This document shows positions 33,131 to 44,690 of a DNA stretch of 64,000 bases, in pieces. The stretch is from Rhodocollybia butyracea (Eukaryota > Basidiomycota > Agaricomycetes > Agaricales > Omphalotaceae). The notes under the pieces are model-generated. The model searched no databases and had not been told where the DNA came from. It saw only the letters and a list, made by a program, of their open reading frames with translations. Position 1 is the first letter of the stretch; each line of letters opens with the position of its first letter. The translations under genes were made by a program, and so were the position numbers. Where the stretch lies: assembly GCA_015501585.1 (NCBI GenBank), contig JADNRY010000119.1, positions 1-64,000 of the forward strand, given 5' to 3'.

Positions 33131-34280
33131 TGTCACAAAAAGTGAATTTGTCCGTCAGGATAATGTTCCTCAACTCGACTGGTCCATCTCGCTAATGCCG
33201 ACGATGCTTCTCGGTCTCCAACTTCCCACAGGCAGTCTCTACTGTCCAAGTAGAGGTACCGATTTGCTAAACCTAGCATTACCCTACCCCTCGAAATTCA
33301 GCTTCCCGTGACTCATCGTTTGCTGGAGGTAATGGACTGTAAGAGCGGGAACACATAGGATTCCAGCACTGGGATGGACGGACAATGGCCATGCCATACA
33401 AGGGAACCAACCCGTTTGTTGCACAGAATCATCGACGAAAACCACATTGACCCAATGTATGAGAGGAGGAGGTAGGGATTTCGGAGTGAAGGGAGATCGA
33501 AGCCTGCTAACCACCGACGGAAACCTTGAGACTGGTTCAAGTGACAGGTGAGAAGAGAAGCCAACGTTGGTACAAGCTACGGCGCAGTCTCGCACGCCCG
33601 AGCAAAGAAAAAATTGTTGGCGATAGCGGTATGGTGGGTGCGACAGGATTGTGATGACTCGTAATTCGAGCTAGAAAAGTGCGAGATCTGTGCGAGATCT
33701 GTGCAAACGAACGGACAAATGGATATGGAACCCTCAATGTGCCAGTAACGGAGCTGTAGATGATGTGGAGATGTGCGGAGTGACTGTGGAACGTGGAAAA
33801 TCTCTTGTAGGGGTTAACATAGCTTCAAACGAGGCTCGCCAGTCTCTAGGTCATACTTCTCGGACCGCAAAGCAGGATGTCGACTCTGGAAGTGATACGA
33901 TAGCTTGCTTCCAGTGCGGAGAAGACGCACTGGACAGTATACAGGGTCCATGCGCAGCAGAAAAAGACTACAATTGTCATTCGTACCCGCTGTTACATGA
34001 GGTAGCTTTGCTGAAAAACATCGCCAAAGGTGTCGGCTACCACGTGTACTGACAAAGGGATCGTTCATGACAAAACGAGGAGAAATCCTGCGGGTCTAGA
34101 ATGAGCGCTGAGCGCTGGAACCTAGTATTTCCTATGTAACAAAGTTGATACAAGTTCTGTAGTAACTGCGAGCTTTGGACAAAGCAATCAACTTATATCT
34201 AACAAAACACATGAAACGAACATACAGTTATCCACCATCAGATGAAGCTTGAAGCCATGCAGAAAAATCCCGACCGACAA
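33131..34280. repeat. F-box-associated block C
   Basis: Third copy of the block. It follows the others as far as the ATCCACCATCAGATGAAG stretch and breaks off near 34,280, before the CTTCTTCTCC end. Confidence 0.68.
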
Positions 34281-36150
34281 CAAAAGCTGGAGGATCCATA
34301 GCTAGTGAGATAGTGGTAAAGAAGAAAGGATGAACGCAACACGTTGGCGGTACTGGAGCGAATAGGATGATTGGCGCCTGTATGATGACGCATGATGCAT
34401 GACCTTGTATGTACGTCTTCTTTCCCAAATCGGAAGTCGGTATTGGTTTTGTTGCCACTAAAGTACTAAAGTCTCATGCTTATACTTGGACGTACCAATG
34501 GTGCGTCTGGTGGTTTGTACGGTCTCGATGCTATTCTCGCATTCTTCTATCTACAAATACCCGGGGGCGTTTCTCAAGGCAGACAACTTCATACTAAGTA
34601 TTGCTTGCAGTGGCGTATCTGGACCAACCAAAAAGCATTGTCGTGGATCGAATCTCTTCATCCCTATTAAAGTACTCACCGCCGCTGCTTGTCCACCTCA
34701 GGCTATTCAAGTGAACCAAGGAGGTGAAACAGTTACCATCTGAACCTTCAAGCTTCAGCTTCAACAGTTAGGCCTTTAGGTTTAGGCTTAGATGTGTTAG
34801 TTACTATATTTGGTATCGATGTTCTTACAATATAATTCAATTTTACAGATAATGGGCGTTGCGTTTCTTGAAGCCGACGATTTTCGGCTGTTGCTTGGGA
34901 GTGGCGTTTTGCAGCACAAATGCACAGCTCACGGAAAAAAACACCTATACCTCGCCTTTGGCTCTGGCTACTGCTAACTTAACCAATTCCGCTTCTGCAT
35001 ATTGCATCCGAGTCTCCGCGGACCGCAAGCCAAAAGCGAGCCCGGAGTTGTCGTCCAAACATTGTGTACGGCTGTGACCGATGTCACTCGGCCCCATTTC
35101 CCACTATCCGTCTTCTCATTACTGCGTACCCGCCCTACAGTCCTGAATTTGTCCTTATGGACAGTATCGATGGTCCGGAATGCAGCAGGCGGCACATCAA
35201 CGCTACGTTTGGCTTCCGATGAGATGCAGCCTGGTTGTACAGGGTGAGTGTTGGTCAACGGTTGCTTCACTAGTAGATCTCTCTTGCATCTACCCTCTGA
35301 CTCTTAGATTACACCGTCCGCCGCACTTCCAGGCCGACCCCATCTGCATTGATGATTGTCACTCACACTGTACACAATGTTATTCGGCCCCCCTGCACTG
35401 CACTGTATAAAGGGGAATCACTAAGTCGATGTCCCGCTACGCCAACCGAGATCAATACCAATACTCAGACGCTGTTGTTGCGACTCGTTAGTGCGCCAAG
35501 CCTCGAGTCCATTATACGCACACAACGGGATCTCATTCGGACAAACTCAATTGATTTATCACAGCTTTCTATTGCTTACTTCCATTTATCGATGGTACTG
35601 CTGCTTGGGCTAGGTGATTTTACCGCGCTGATGTGGCTTTCCAGGAGCCTGAGGAAGACAACTAATGCGCCCGTTGTAAACATTGGCGTTGGAAGGGGAA
35701 GGACTGCTGCGGTGGACTCTATCTTTTTGAGGACTCTGGATAAATCTGCGGCGTCACTGTCTCACTAAACCATTGGAGGTCCTAACTCAACTGCCTGCAA
35801 AGGACCACACAGCTCCCTCGTTATCTCCATCCTCTCAACTAGCACATGCATACGAAGCAGATATCAAGGGTTTTTTCTGCACATAGAGTGCGTGGTAGCA
35901 CAAATTCTTGTGCAAAACAACATCACTGTGGCTGTAGAGATGTCGTAGAGCTCCCGAAGAGTAGCTCGGACATCAGAGTTCAATTAAAAACCATATATAA
36001 CGCGCCCTATGGGCAAAGTCCTTGAGAACACCGGTGAACACGACAAATAGGATACTATTGTGTGTACGACGGTGTAAAAGACTAACTAGACTCTTAAGTA
36101 ATCGTACGATACTTATAGTAACGGATTTATTATATAATTAATAATAAATA
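34281..36150. other. spacer with unrecognised open frames
   Basis: A plus-strand frame at 34,486-34,743 (85 codons, ending QVNQGGETVTI) and another at 34,859-35,077 with a hydrophobic start look faintly protein-like but match nothing I know. Further short frames lie at 35,349-35,768. No splice pattern links them. The bases after about 35,990 are AT-rich. Confidence 0.35.
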
Positions 36151-36159
36151 GAATGATAA

Positions 36160-36216
36160 GATAGACCGTTTGGTCTATCGGCGGCGTCTAGGATGACCGT
36201 ATCGCCGGATACGGTC
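36160..36216. other. two adjacent perfect hairpins
   Basis: GATAGACC-GTTT-GGTCTATC at 36,160-36,179 and GACCGTATC-GCCG-GATACGGTC at 36,195-36,216. Both have four-base loops and lie just before a GGCGTTACACC string like the one at 52,890. They are possibly part of a decayed mobile-element end. Confidence 0.5.
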
Positions 36217-36540
36217 AGTGGTGATTATGGAGAGGCGGAGGCGTTACACCATAATAAACACGCCCGGGGCCGCTTTGTTTCTCATTTTTCTACTAGCGGG
36301 ACTTAGGTATTGCTGGTAAATGGCGTTAACAAGATTGATTCTATCTCTGCATGGCTGGCATCCAACCAGGGATCTAACACAACGTTATATCAATTTGATA
36401 TATTAAATCTGTGATCTACGCCCCATGAACACCCCATTACAGCTTTAATATATCCATTTATATATGATCTTCATTGCGATCTTCATCTTTGAAAGCTTTA
36501 GTATAAAGCGGCAATGAGTATGATTTTAAAATTATTTTTC

Positions 36541-37595
36541 ATGTCCTTTCCGTCTCCAGTACAAGATTTGCAAGTGAACCAAAATGAAGCGGCTGTGATG
36601 CCAATAGCAGTATGTGAACGGAACCAATAAATACTTTAAAGAATCATACTGAATTCACTGTACTTGTTAGCTCGCAGCTTTCTTATATGGTAGAGTAATA
36701 TTTATTATGTCAACTATTCCATCTCAATGAAGTTTGACATTACCGGGCATCTTTCTTGTTCTCTTCAGTTTCAGTTTATTTGTTTTTCGCACAAAAATTG
36801 TGCCAGGGATGCTATATGTTATTGCAACTTTGATTTTCTTTACACTGGCCACAATTTCCATATCTTTGGCTTTGGCATGGAGATCTAGCAGCTCACTCTC
36901 AGAAGTTACCAAAAAGGAGCCTATCACACAGGTCAACATTCAAGCTGGCTCCTTCTACATATTTGTAATTGCTGGGTAAGCTGTGACTAGTAAATCACTC
37001 GTCGGTATGGCTAAAATGATCTTTTTAGCATGCTTTCAGATGCAATGATGGTAAGCTTTCTGCAATTTACTTGTTGTCATTTAAGGAGTCCCAGCTGGTC
37101 AACATTACTTACAGATTAACTTCTATTCTGCTAGTAGATACATCGCTGCTACCATCTATGGAACTCAAGAAAATCAGTCATTATTTTGCCTTTGTTGGGC
37201 TTGATAGGAATTTTTAGTGAGTTTTATTTCTTAGCTCTTGAGCTCTAAGGTACTCATAAATTATTTTTTTTTTCTACAAGTTACTTGGATAGTTTTTGAA
37301 GTTTTAGCCATAAAAAACTCCTCTAGGGAGGGATTCGATGCTAAAACAGAACTTGAAATAGCAAACACTACAACTCACATATTTATTGATCAAATGTATG
37401 GCGGTGTAACCCTTGCTGAAAACATCATTTTAACAGGACTTATAGGTGAGCCGAAATCAATGTTAAATACTATCTATGCTTATGAGAACTATAGCCGGCA
37501 GAGTCTGGTGGTTAGAACACACGATGAACAACATTCTGATCATGGGCAAGAACAAGACAAAAGCTTCCCACAGTCTGCTGGGCCCACAACTATAG
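36541..37595 (+). pseudogene. multi-span membrane protein, N-terminal exons (cut by an inversion)
   Basis: Seven short exons can be placed: 36541-36609, 36671-36689, about 36733-36975, 37029-37050, 37138-37216, 37281-37445 and 37495-about 37590. They encode hydrophobic spans and blocks typical of a large mushroom family of integral membrane proteins of unknown function (NEAAVMPIA start, RTKIVPGMLYV, RCYHLWNSRKSVIILPLLGL, AENIILTGLI, GRVWWLEHT). The join of exons 2 and 3 is one base short, and exon 7 runs into a stop and then into LTR sequence. The missing C-terminal exons lie on the opposite strand at 40,740-41,090. The gene is therefore broken; the role is unknown. Confidence 0.65.
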
Positions 37596-37663
37596 TCTAT
37601 GCTAGTACTTTTATCTCTCGAGCCTCACAGCTCCTTCAGTCCCTGCGCCGGATATTTACAACA
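37591..37663 (+). repeat. 3' half of an LTR, cut at the inversion point
   Basis: Matches the 3' end of the LTR seen entire at 51,500-51,710 (landmarks TATCTCTCGAGCCTCACAGC and ATTTACAACA). The other half of this LTR lies at 41,092-41,265 in the opposite orientation. Confidence 0.75.
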
Positions 37664-37840
37664 ATGTCGACGTTAGCTTACCTTCAGCTGAGGTAACCCG
37701 ACAGTTAGTTTCATCTTGTTTCCGACTTTTACTGTACACATAATAATCTCTGCAACGGTCCATGCAGCCTTCATGACGTGCACGACGAGCATGATGAGCA
37801 GTAACAAGGCTTTCTGCAGATCCCATACTGTTTGCCAATA
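37664..37840 (-). repeat. module head segment, inverted copy
   Basis: The reverse complement matches 43,100-43,240 (GCATGGACCG..GCAGAGAT and GGTTACCTCAGCTGAA landmarks). All other copies are on the plus strand; this one lies inside the inverted segment, which explains its orientation. Confidence 0.7.
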
Positions 37841-38555
37841 ACGTAGTGAGAAGAAACTACCAGAGCTATGCTCATTCTAGCATATGTAACAAAGGTTTCG
37901 CAGATTCAACGCTGTACATAGGCCTATAGCAGTCCCCTCTAGTGGGTTGTGGTTGTTGAACAAGAAAACTCGTAGAGGTGGAAACAGTTTAATAAATCAC
38001 TAATTTAGGACTTGGATATAGGAATTTTTGCAGTTAATGCATATTTAACCCCTCCTGCACTTTGCATTGGGGCTATAAACATGTTCGCTTACTACTAAGG
38101 GCTTGGTTACCCGCTGTGCAATCTAACAGTAGGGAGAGAGCATGCCAAGAAAAGTAGTAGGAAGGAAGGAAGGAAGTGAATTCCTCGGCACGGTCCAAGT
38201 TCTGAACGCCGGGGCAGGTGAAGCTCCCATTGTGCGGCACAAGCACAAATCAGTGACCGGGCTGGCGCAATGGTGATCGCACAGCAACTTACTGATGATA
38301 GAAGTAACTGCCAAGGTACCAACTCCTTGGACAGTTTATAGGCTTGTCACTCATTCAATCAAGGTGAGCTTTATTCTCGTTCAACGGACTCATTTCTATC
38401 CATCTCCATAAATCTCCCATAAAAGCGTACTTGCGAGTGAGCGTTGGTGTTCCCAACCCGCTCATAATACGCCACCAAGAAGAAAGGAAAAATCTAACGC
38501 TGGGCCAGCAATTTGACCTTTTCTTCACCGGCTCTCCTATTTTCTTGGACCCAGC
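37841..38555. other. promoter side of the second membrane-protein copy
   Basis: No gene seen. About 150 bp before 38,556 resembles the 5' flank of the first copy (GGTGAGCTTTAT-like). Confidence 0.45.
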
Positions 38556-40007
38556 ATGACTATATTCTTGTTCATCTTTGCTTTTAACATTGGTAAGTTG
38601 ACCTATTTTGTCTTGACTATCTCCAGGACTGATCAGGCAGGAAAATCTGTTAGGCGGCGCTTTTTCTAGTAGCATAACTGCACTTACACTCTTCGAATTT
38701 GGAACAAATTGTCTGATACCTGGCTCTACTACTCTGCCATTATCTCCTCTTGGCACAGCAAATGGCAACTCTGAAACAACATATCTTTATGAGATTATCG
38801 GTTCTGTCGAGGGCCAGAACTTTGTCGGGACGGGTAGGGATGTTTAGTGGCTAATGCACAGTTCCATCTCATTTAGTATTACAGCTTCGCGAACACTCGT
38901 TGTTTTGCCTCCGGATGGATGGAGCTTGGCTCAACTTCTTCCATTGTATGCAAATTTATTGATTCTACAAATGGGGAATGCTTTGGCGCTACTACTGGTA
39001 CGGCCACTGGTGCTCCTACACCAAAGATCTTCGAAGTGGTGAACCCCACAGCCATCCAAGGGGTAAGCCCCACAACCCCCACAACCACCCCTGCAAGCTC
39101 CATGAGAACTTTAACTATTCCCGCCACAATCACTGTCTCAGGGATAGTCAATGGACCAAATGGTTCCCAAAACTCACCGTCACCCCAGTACTCGTACTCA
39201 GTATCACCCCAGAACTCAATGTCACCCCAGAGCTCACCGTCATCCCAGAACTCACCATCACCCCAGAACTCATTGTCACCCCAGAACTCACCGTCACCTC
39301 CAGTGGGAGCAATCGCTGGTAGCACAATTGCAGGTGTTGTAGTTATATCCGCAGTCTTATTTTTTTTCTCATGGCAAAGGGGAAGGCGATTACGCCGTCA
39401 AGCATTACATGTTATGCCTCATCAGGTAACATTGTGAACTAAAGCTACCTACTACTATGCTGCTAATGAAACTCACTGACCATTCTATACGTAGGCTGTA
39501 GGAGCCATTGATCCCTATTTAGTTCCTTTGTGGTCAACTCAAAGTGTTCCCAGTGCAAAAATACCACCACAGAGACAGGCGAGTTTTCTCTTTAGGTTAC
39601 GAGTCCTTTGAAACCTTATGTATGGCATAGAATGGGATAAATCACAACACTGCGCAACCTCAATCAAAACGTACGCTGGCCATGGCGGCCATGTCCGCGC
39701 AGGAGCCGCGGCATCCAGCAACGAACATAGTCGAGCAATTGAGGTGGCCAGAAGAAGATAACTCGCCAGTGTCTGGACCTCCACCGTATGCAAGGTAACT
39801 TGGTTGAAGATCAAGTCTCTTAAATGTAGAAAAACTCTTCTTTTGTATAGTACAATTTTGTTTTCTAGGTATCTCATACTGGCAAATAAAACATGGAATG
39901 ACAAGCTGGAACTTGGAAGGGCACAGACGTGCAGAGATCAGAGAACCCAGGTCATGCATCCTCTTTTAAGTAGGAATTCTGATTGTATAAAATTTCCTGA
40001 CTTGTGA
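38556..40007 (+). pseudogene. second copy of the PPPY-tail membrane protein, frameshifted
   Basis: Same exon plan as 22,743-24,125: hydrophobic start, ectodomain, Thr/Pro-rich stalk, membrane span (AIAGSTIAGVVVISAVLFFF), RRLRR cluster, PPPY tail (about 39,770-39,790) and stop at 40,007. Damage: one extra T near 38,656 leads to an early stop unless an unusually short 34-nt intron is used, and one base is missing near 38,910 after the TLVV strand. The stalk is lengthened by an 18-bp tandem repeat (39,165-39,302, S-P-Q-N-S type). Identity to copy 1 is high, including introns and about 200 bp of 3' flank, so the duplication is fairly young. Confidence 0.82.
39165..39302 (+). repeat. 18-bp coding minisatellite in the stalk
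   Basis: About seven units of AACTCACCGTCACCCCAG type, encoding S-P-Q-N-S-x. The first gene copy has a single unit at the same place, so the array grew after duplication. Confidence 0.85.
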
Positions 40008-40739
40008 TTCTGGATCTGGATCTGAAGTCTGAGGCATAGCAGCAAAACAGACGAGGTGGTCAAGGATGTAACATTGGAAGTCTGGGGTGGGATGGATTTG
40101 AACAAGTTTCAGAAGAAAGAATTAGGCAGTTCAAAGTGTCGATGAACCTCCAAAATGAAGCTTTACAATGTTGTCGCCGCAGACTAGAGCTTGCCTTGAC
40201 CTAGGTTTAGACGGCCCAGATGATGGTAAGGAGAGGGCAAAATAATAACTACATATATATGCATCCAAAACCCTCAATAAGTTGTCAATAAGCAATACTT
40301 GAGTAGAAATTAGGAAGCTTGTTAGGAAGTGTCAAACCTGCGCTTATCACTCTGGATATTGATACAGTAACCTCAACGATTTGTACTGTATGCAGGCCCT
40401 GAGTTGCCCAAGTTGACATATATACTCAACTTAAGGATATAAGACTTTTTCTGGTGACCCTCCGAGTCAGATTGTGCCAGTCATCTCCAATCATAAAGTA
40501 AGCATTAGCTATTACTATGCACAACTATCTATGAATGTTCGGTCCCTGAAGGTTGAACTGAGGTTTCCTTATTATTCTTCCATCCAACATGACAGGTATC
40601 ACTTCGGACAGTGTGTCTTGTTGCTGTTCATACTTGAGTACAAAAGGCTGGATTGTATCCACGCTTGGGCACACATCATCTTGCACTGTCCACTGATCTG
40701 AGCGGGTATAGCAGATAAATAGACAGGAAGCACTTACTG
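40008..40739. other. 3' flank of membrane-protein copy, then unassigned
   Basis: 40,008-40,220 matches the minus strand of 22,540-22,742. Beyond this, minus-strand sequence 40,525-40,740 may contain later exons of the membrane-protein C-part, but I cannot place them. Confidence 0.45.
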
Positions 40740-41090
40740 ATTCTAGTGTTTGGATCTGACTCTTCAATATTTTCCCGAGCCAGTGAGGTTTGATGCTCCT
40801 CATCAAACATATGAGATCAAAAACCAGACTCTGAGGAAAGGCCAATTCCAATGGACACAACAATCAGTGTTGATGATATTCCCTGAGGTTGAATAAGTAA
40901 ATCCCCCAGCATTTGTTGCACAAGTTCACTTACCACAATCTGGGTTAAGGCACAAGGGGTTAAGAGCTGAAGTGAGCTTAGGGCTGGTGAATAGGCTGCA
41001 GCAACCCATAGAGTCAAGAATATTGGGTTGAGAGCGCCCGATTGTAGACTATCCATCAAAGATGAGGAAACTCAATCTCATAGGATGAAT
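40740..41090 (-). pseudogene. multi-span membrane protein, C-terminal exons (inverted)
   Basis: The minus strand encodes SGALNPIFLTLWVAAA, then a 51-nt intron (40,883-40,933), then GISSTLIVVSIGIGLSSES: the last membrane spans and the conserved end of the family whose N-terminal exons lie at 36,541-37,590 on the plus strand. The frame stops soon after SSES. Orientation and content show that both pieces once formed one gene. Confidence 0.65.
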
Positions 41091-41091
41091 T

Positions 41092-41265
41092 AATACTATA
41101 GGTACTGGCTTTAGAGAAAGCCTTATATACTGTGTACAATAATAAATATTTCTAAGGTAGTCCGGTACATACGAAGCATCAGTAGCCGGATAGGTAATGA
41201 TTGGTAAGTACATCCGGAGTTGTATTATGTCCGATATGGGATTATCAAAGCGTTACATACAACAG
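41092..41265 (-). repeat. 5' half of an LTR, cut at the inversion point
   Basis: The reverse complement matches the 5' and promoter part of the LTR at 48,170 and 51,500-51,710 (ATCCGGCTACTGATGC-like, CACAGTATATAAGGC TATA region, GCCAGTACCTATAG). It stops where the 37,591 piece begins. Confidence 0.75.
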
Positions 41266-42130
41266 ACATAATGCTTGACTAGGATCATATCGTAGGAACT
41301 CTGTCATGCCAGCAGACCCAGAAGGCGTAATTATCATCCTGAAGCCTAGCGGGGTCAGAAACATGACTTTGAGGCTGCTACATTCTATTTGCGCCTTGAT
41401 AATCACTAACCATTTGGCGATCGATAGGCTTTAATCGAAGAGAGGGATTATGCTCAGCTATCAGTTAAGAATGAAAACATTTTGCGCCATTTTCTCTGGA
41501 TTACAGAAGAAGGTCCGTTCGTTCCCCTGTGTCTCGAGGGTGAGAGACGGATTTGTACGGGAAGCGGTCCAACACAGTCTGGTCAAGCGTTATGACGATG
41601 TGTATTGTGACGGTTCGAGCTACATGCACATGCACTCATCCTATCTATAAGTACCCTACCACGAATTTTGAATGACGCGCACAGCTTCCCCGGATCTCTC
41701 CATCACTCGTTTTGATCATGAGTAGTTCCGTTTACTGCAGGATGGTATTAGACAAGCAGAAAACAAATGGTAGAGGAATGATCATGCAGTAAAATTCCAA
41801 GTTGATAGAGCAGCGATTGTGGGGCAAGCACCGTCGCCGGACCCAGGTTCACGGAATGAGCAGACATCATTTAGTGTACTGACAGCTATCGGAGTCGTTG
41901 GTGGAATAGGCGGTCTAGGTGGTACCGGACATCATTCACAGTAGAGATTCCCATTCTATGTCGGGTGATGAAACTAGCGCTTGAAGAGCTGTGATATTGT
42001 GCCTTTGCTACATTTTCGACACAACCGCAGCCGTAAGTCGATGAAACAAATACTGTACGAGATTATAAGCAACAGTTCAATGATGGTCCTGCAATTACTC
42101 ACCTCATTCCTCTATCTGATACGCACATCT
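41266..42130. repeat. module head and diverged array unit, copy D
   Basis: 41,270-41,650 parallels 31,860-32,220. 41,650-42,130 is a single worn array unit whose end reads TTACTCACCTCATTCC like that at 59,310, a sub-type distinct from arrays A-C. Confidence 0.62.
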
Positions 42131-43440
42131 CAAAAGCTTGACTAGTCTGTGTCGCAGTACCACCTCACAAACATGAGATCCATCGTTTACTCGAGGTGAC
42201 CATCAAGTTGAATTACCAGTGCTACAAAGAGGAGGAACGAAAGCTGCTGGGACAAATACCAGCCAAATCATACAAAGGAACGAGCCTGTTCATAGCACAG
42301 AACCGAGTCGTGGGTGCAGCATTAGCGGCCAGTCAAGTGATGTTGAGAATGGTTCGGGCTTCAACGGAAGCATACTGTTCTACCGAACTGAAACCTTGAG
42401 ATTGAAGGAGTGATATTCGAGAGGAAATGCTAGGAACATGGGACTCCCAAGGTGCCAGTAGTTACGCCGAAGACAAGTAGACGACGTAAAAATGTGCCGA
42501 GTGGCGGTAAAACAATCTCTTGCAGGGGGTTCCGCCAGTATGATTATTGTCCTTTTTAGGTCGCAAATAGCCATTGACAGGATGCCGACTTTGGAAGCAA
42601 TGCAATAGCCAGTCAGTCCATTCGCAGCAGAAACTGTCATTCATTCCCGCTGTTAGTACTAAGAGGTAGCCATTGCTGAAAAACGTCACAAAATGTGTCG
42701 GCTACTGGTAAAAAGATCGATCATGACAAAATGAGGAGATCCTGCAGGTAGAATAAGCGCAAGTGCTGAGCGCTGAATACTGGAATAGTGTCTCCTATGT
42801 AACAAAGTTGATACAAATTCTTTAGTAACTGCGAGAGTTCTGGCGAGGACAAAGTAATTACTGTAATTTAAATCTAACAAAACACTGATGAGGAGGATGA
42901 ACTTGTGAGACATGGAATGAACATACAGTTATCCACCGTCAGATGAAGGCATAAAAAATTCCGACCGAGTTCTGTGTACAGTGTGTAGATGTGTAGATGG
43001 GAGCAAAAGGAGAAATCAACGTGTGGAAAACATGCGGGGCTGATCGGACCAACCTTACCTTCTTCTCCTCGGACCTCGATAAGCTCAACATTCTGTCGTC
43101 GCGCAGGTCATCAAGGTTGCATGGACCGCTGCGGAGATTGCGATGCTCACAATGAAAGTCTAAAACAGATATCGGGGGCTGTGATAGAAGCTGTTGGTCA
43201 GGTTACCTCAGCTGAAAGGTGTGTGCTTATAAGCTAACATCGACCTAGATAGTGCTTAACTAGGTCATATTGTAGGAGGAATCATGTCATGCTAGCAGAC
43301 CCAAAGTCATTGACGAAAAAAGGCATGTCACTATGAACTCTTGTAAAGGTCAGAAACACGACTTTAATGCCCCTACGCTTTTTTCGCCACTAATTGCTAA
43401 CCATTCGGCGATCAATAGGCTTGATTCAAAGAGGCTCAAA
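42131..43440. repeat. F-box-associated block D and a further head segment
   Basis: Fourth copy of the block, ending CTTCTTCTCCTCGGACCT at about 43,057, followed at 43,100-43,440 by another head segment. No F-box gene lies next to it, so the gene part of this unit is lost or was moved. Confidence 0.62.
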
Positions 43441-44371
43441 CAACAATGTACCAGAGGGATTATGCTAATTACAATATAATCGATAGCGCCGGTGAACGGC
43501 AGGGCCCGCTACCTCTGGAAGGCTCTTCTAGCTCAACCTCAATACAGCCAATCCATGGTGAACACTCAGAACACGTCTCAACGCGACAACGCACACAGTT
43601 TGAAATTAGATCTCGCAAAATCACCGAACGCTAAGACAATGACTTTTGCCACATGTATTTCCCAATACGTATCCTTAATGCTGCTGCGCAGCAATCCCCG
43701 ACTACAGGACAAATGAGTCATTGTCACTTCCTTCTGTTAAGCAGTCTGAGTCAAGTTAGAATATGAATTTTACATTATGAGCCTATGGCTCCAGGTAATG
43801 CAGAGTGGGTGAGCAAAGTATATCCATGTCAACAGGCAGCTCGGGCGCTGCGCATACTAGCTTTGGCCGGTCAAAGCATTCCAGCCTCTGCAGATTGAGG
43901 CTGTGCTTGTTCACAGCGGCACCTCCATCAATGGGTTTCGCTTTGCTCACCCAATTACAACTTGGTCAAAGGCTTCAACCAAGTTGTACCATAGCTTTGC
44001 TTTGGGAGTTGATGTTGAACTTGCAAGTGTCAACAATCTACTGGCTATGGACCAGCCGCTTTCTTTATGTCCAGAGGCTGCCGCTGATCAGCAAAATGTA
44101 TGAACGGAAAGCCACTTTCTGACACCGTACAGTGCTGGGGGCCGCTGGAACCGGCTGTATGGTGCCTTGACAGCGGCTCCAGTTCACCCACGCTTTGCTG
44201 ATCTGAGGATGTAAGCCGCTCACTTTCTCAGGTCTTCCTGCAACAAAACAATAGAAATTGATTACTGATTTCATCGTTTCATTGTTCAGCACACCTGGAA
44301 CTCGCTTTTAGCGCTGCCCACCTACAAGACAGTGACATACATTTGATTGTATCCTATAGTCCTACTGCAGC
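43441..44371. other. unassigned region with one protein-like frame
   Basis: A plus-strand frame around 43,870-44,100 (PLQIEAVLVHSGTSINGFRF and following) reads like protein, but I do not recognise it and no start or splice sites are clear. 43,671-43,720 recurs inverted at about 51,905-51,950. Confidence 0.3.
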
Positions 44372-44520
44372 TTCCCCGACTCTGACCGAAGGGAAGGGAG
44401 GGTCTTGTAGGTGTCAAATGAGTGTTGGATCCTTCCAAAACCGCCAGATTGGGTATTTCTTTCCCACCTGATGTTGAACCGACATGCCGGCTAATCTTGT
44501 GATCCCTATTTGATACGGTC
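44372..44520 (+). repeat. dispersed repeat, copy 1
   Basis: CCCCGACTCTGACCGAAGGG and the following about 130 bp recur directly at 46,903-47,060. Probably an LTR or short-element fragment. Confidence 0.6.
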
Positions 44521-44690
44521 ATCGGCTCCTATTGAATCCTATAGCACCAACTACCGTGCCTGTGGTGTTCATGACCATAAGGCCCGCCCCGAGCGGTGCA
44601 TGCACTTTGGATTTTGCAGCACTTGAGGACCCTTGCCCTCCGCTGGGACTTCTTTTGAGACAATAGCAAACAATAATCATGGTGAAGATA

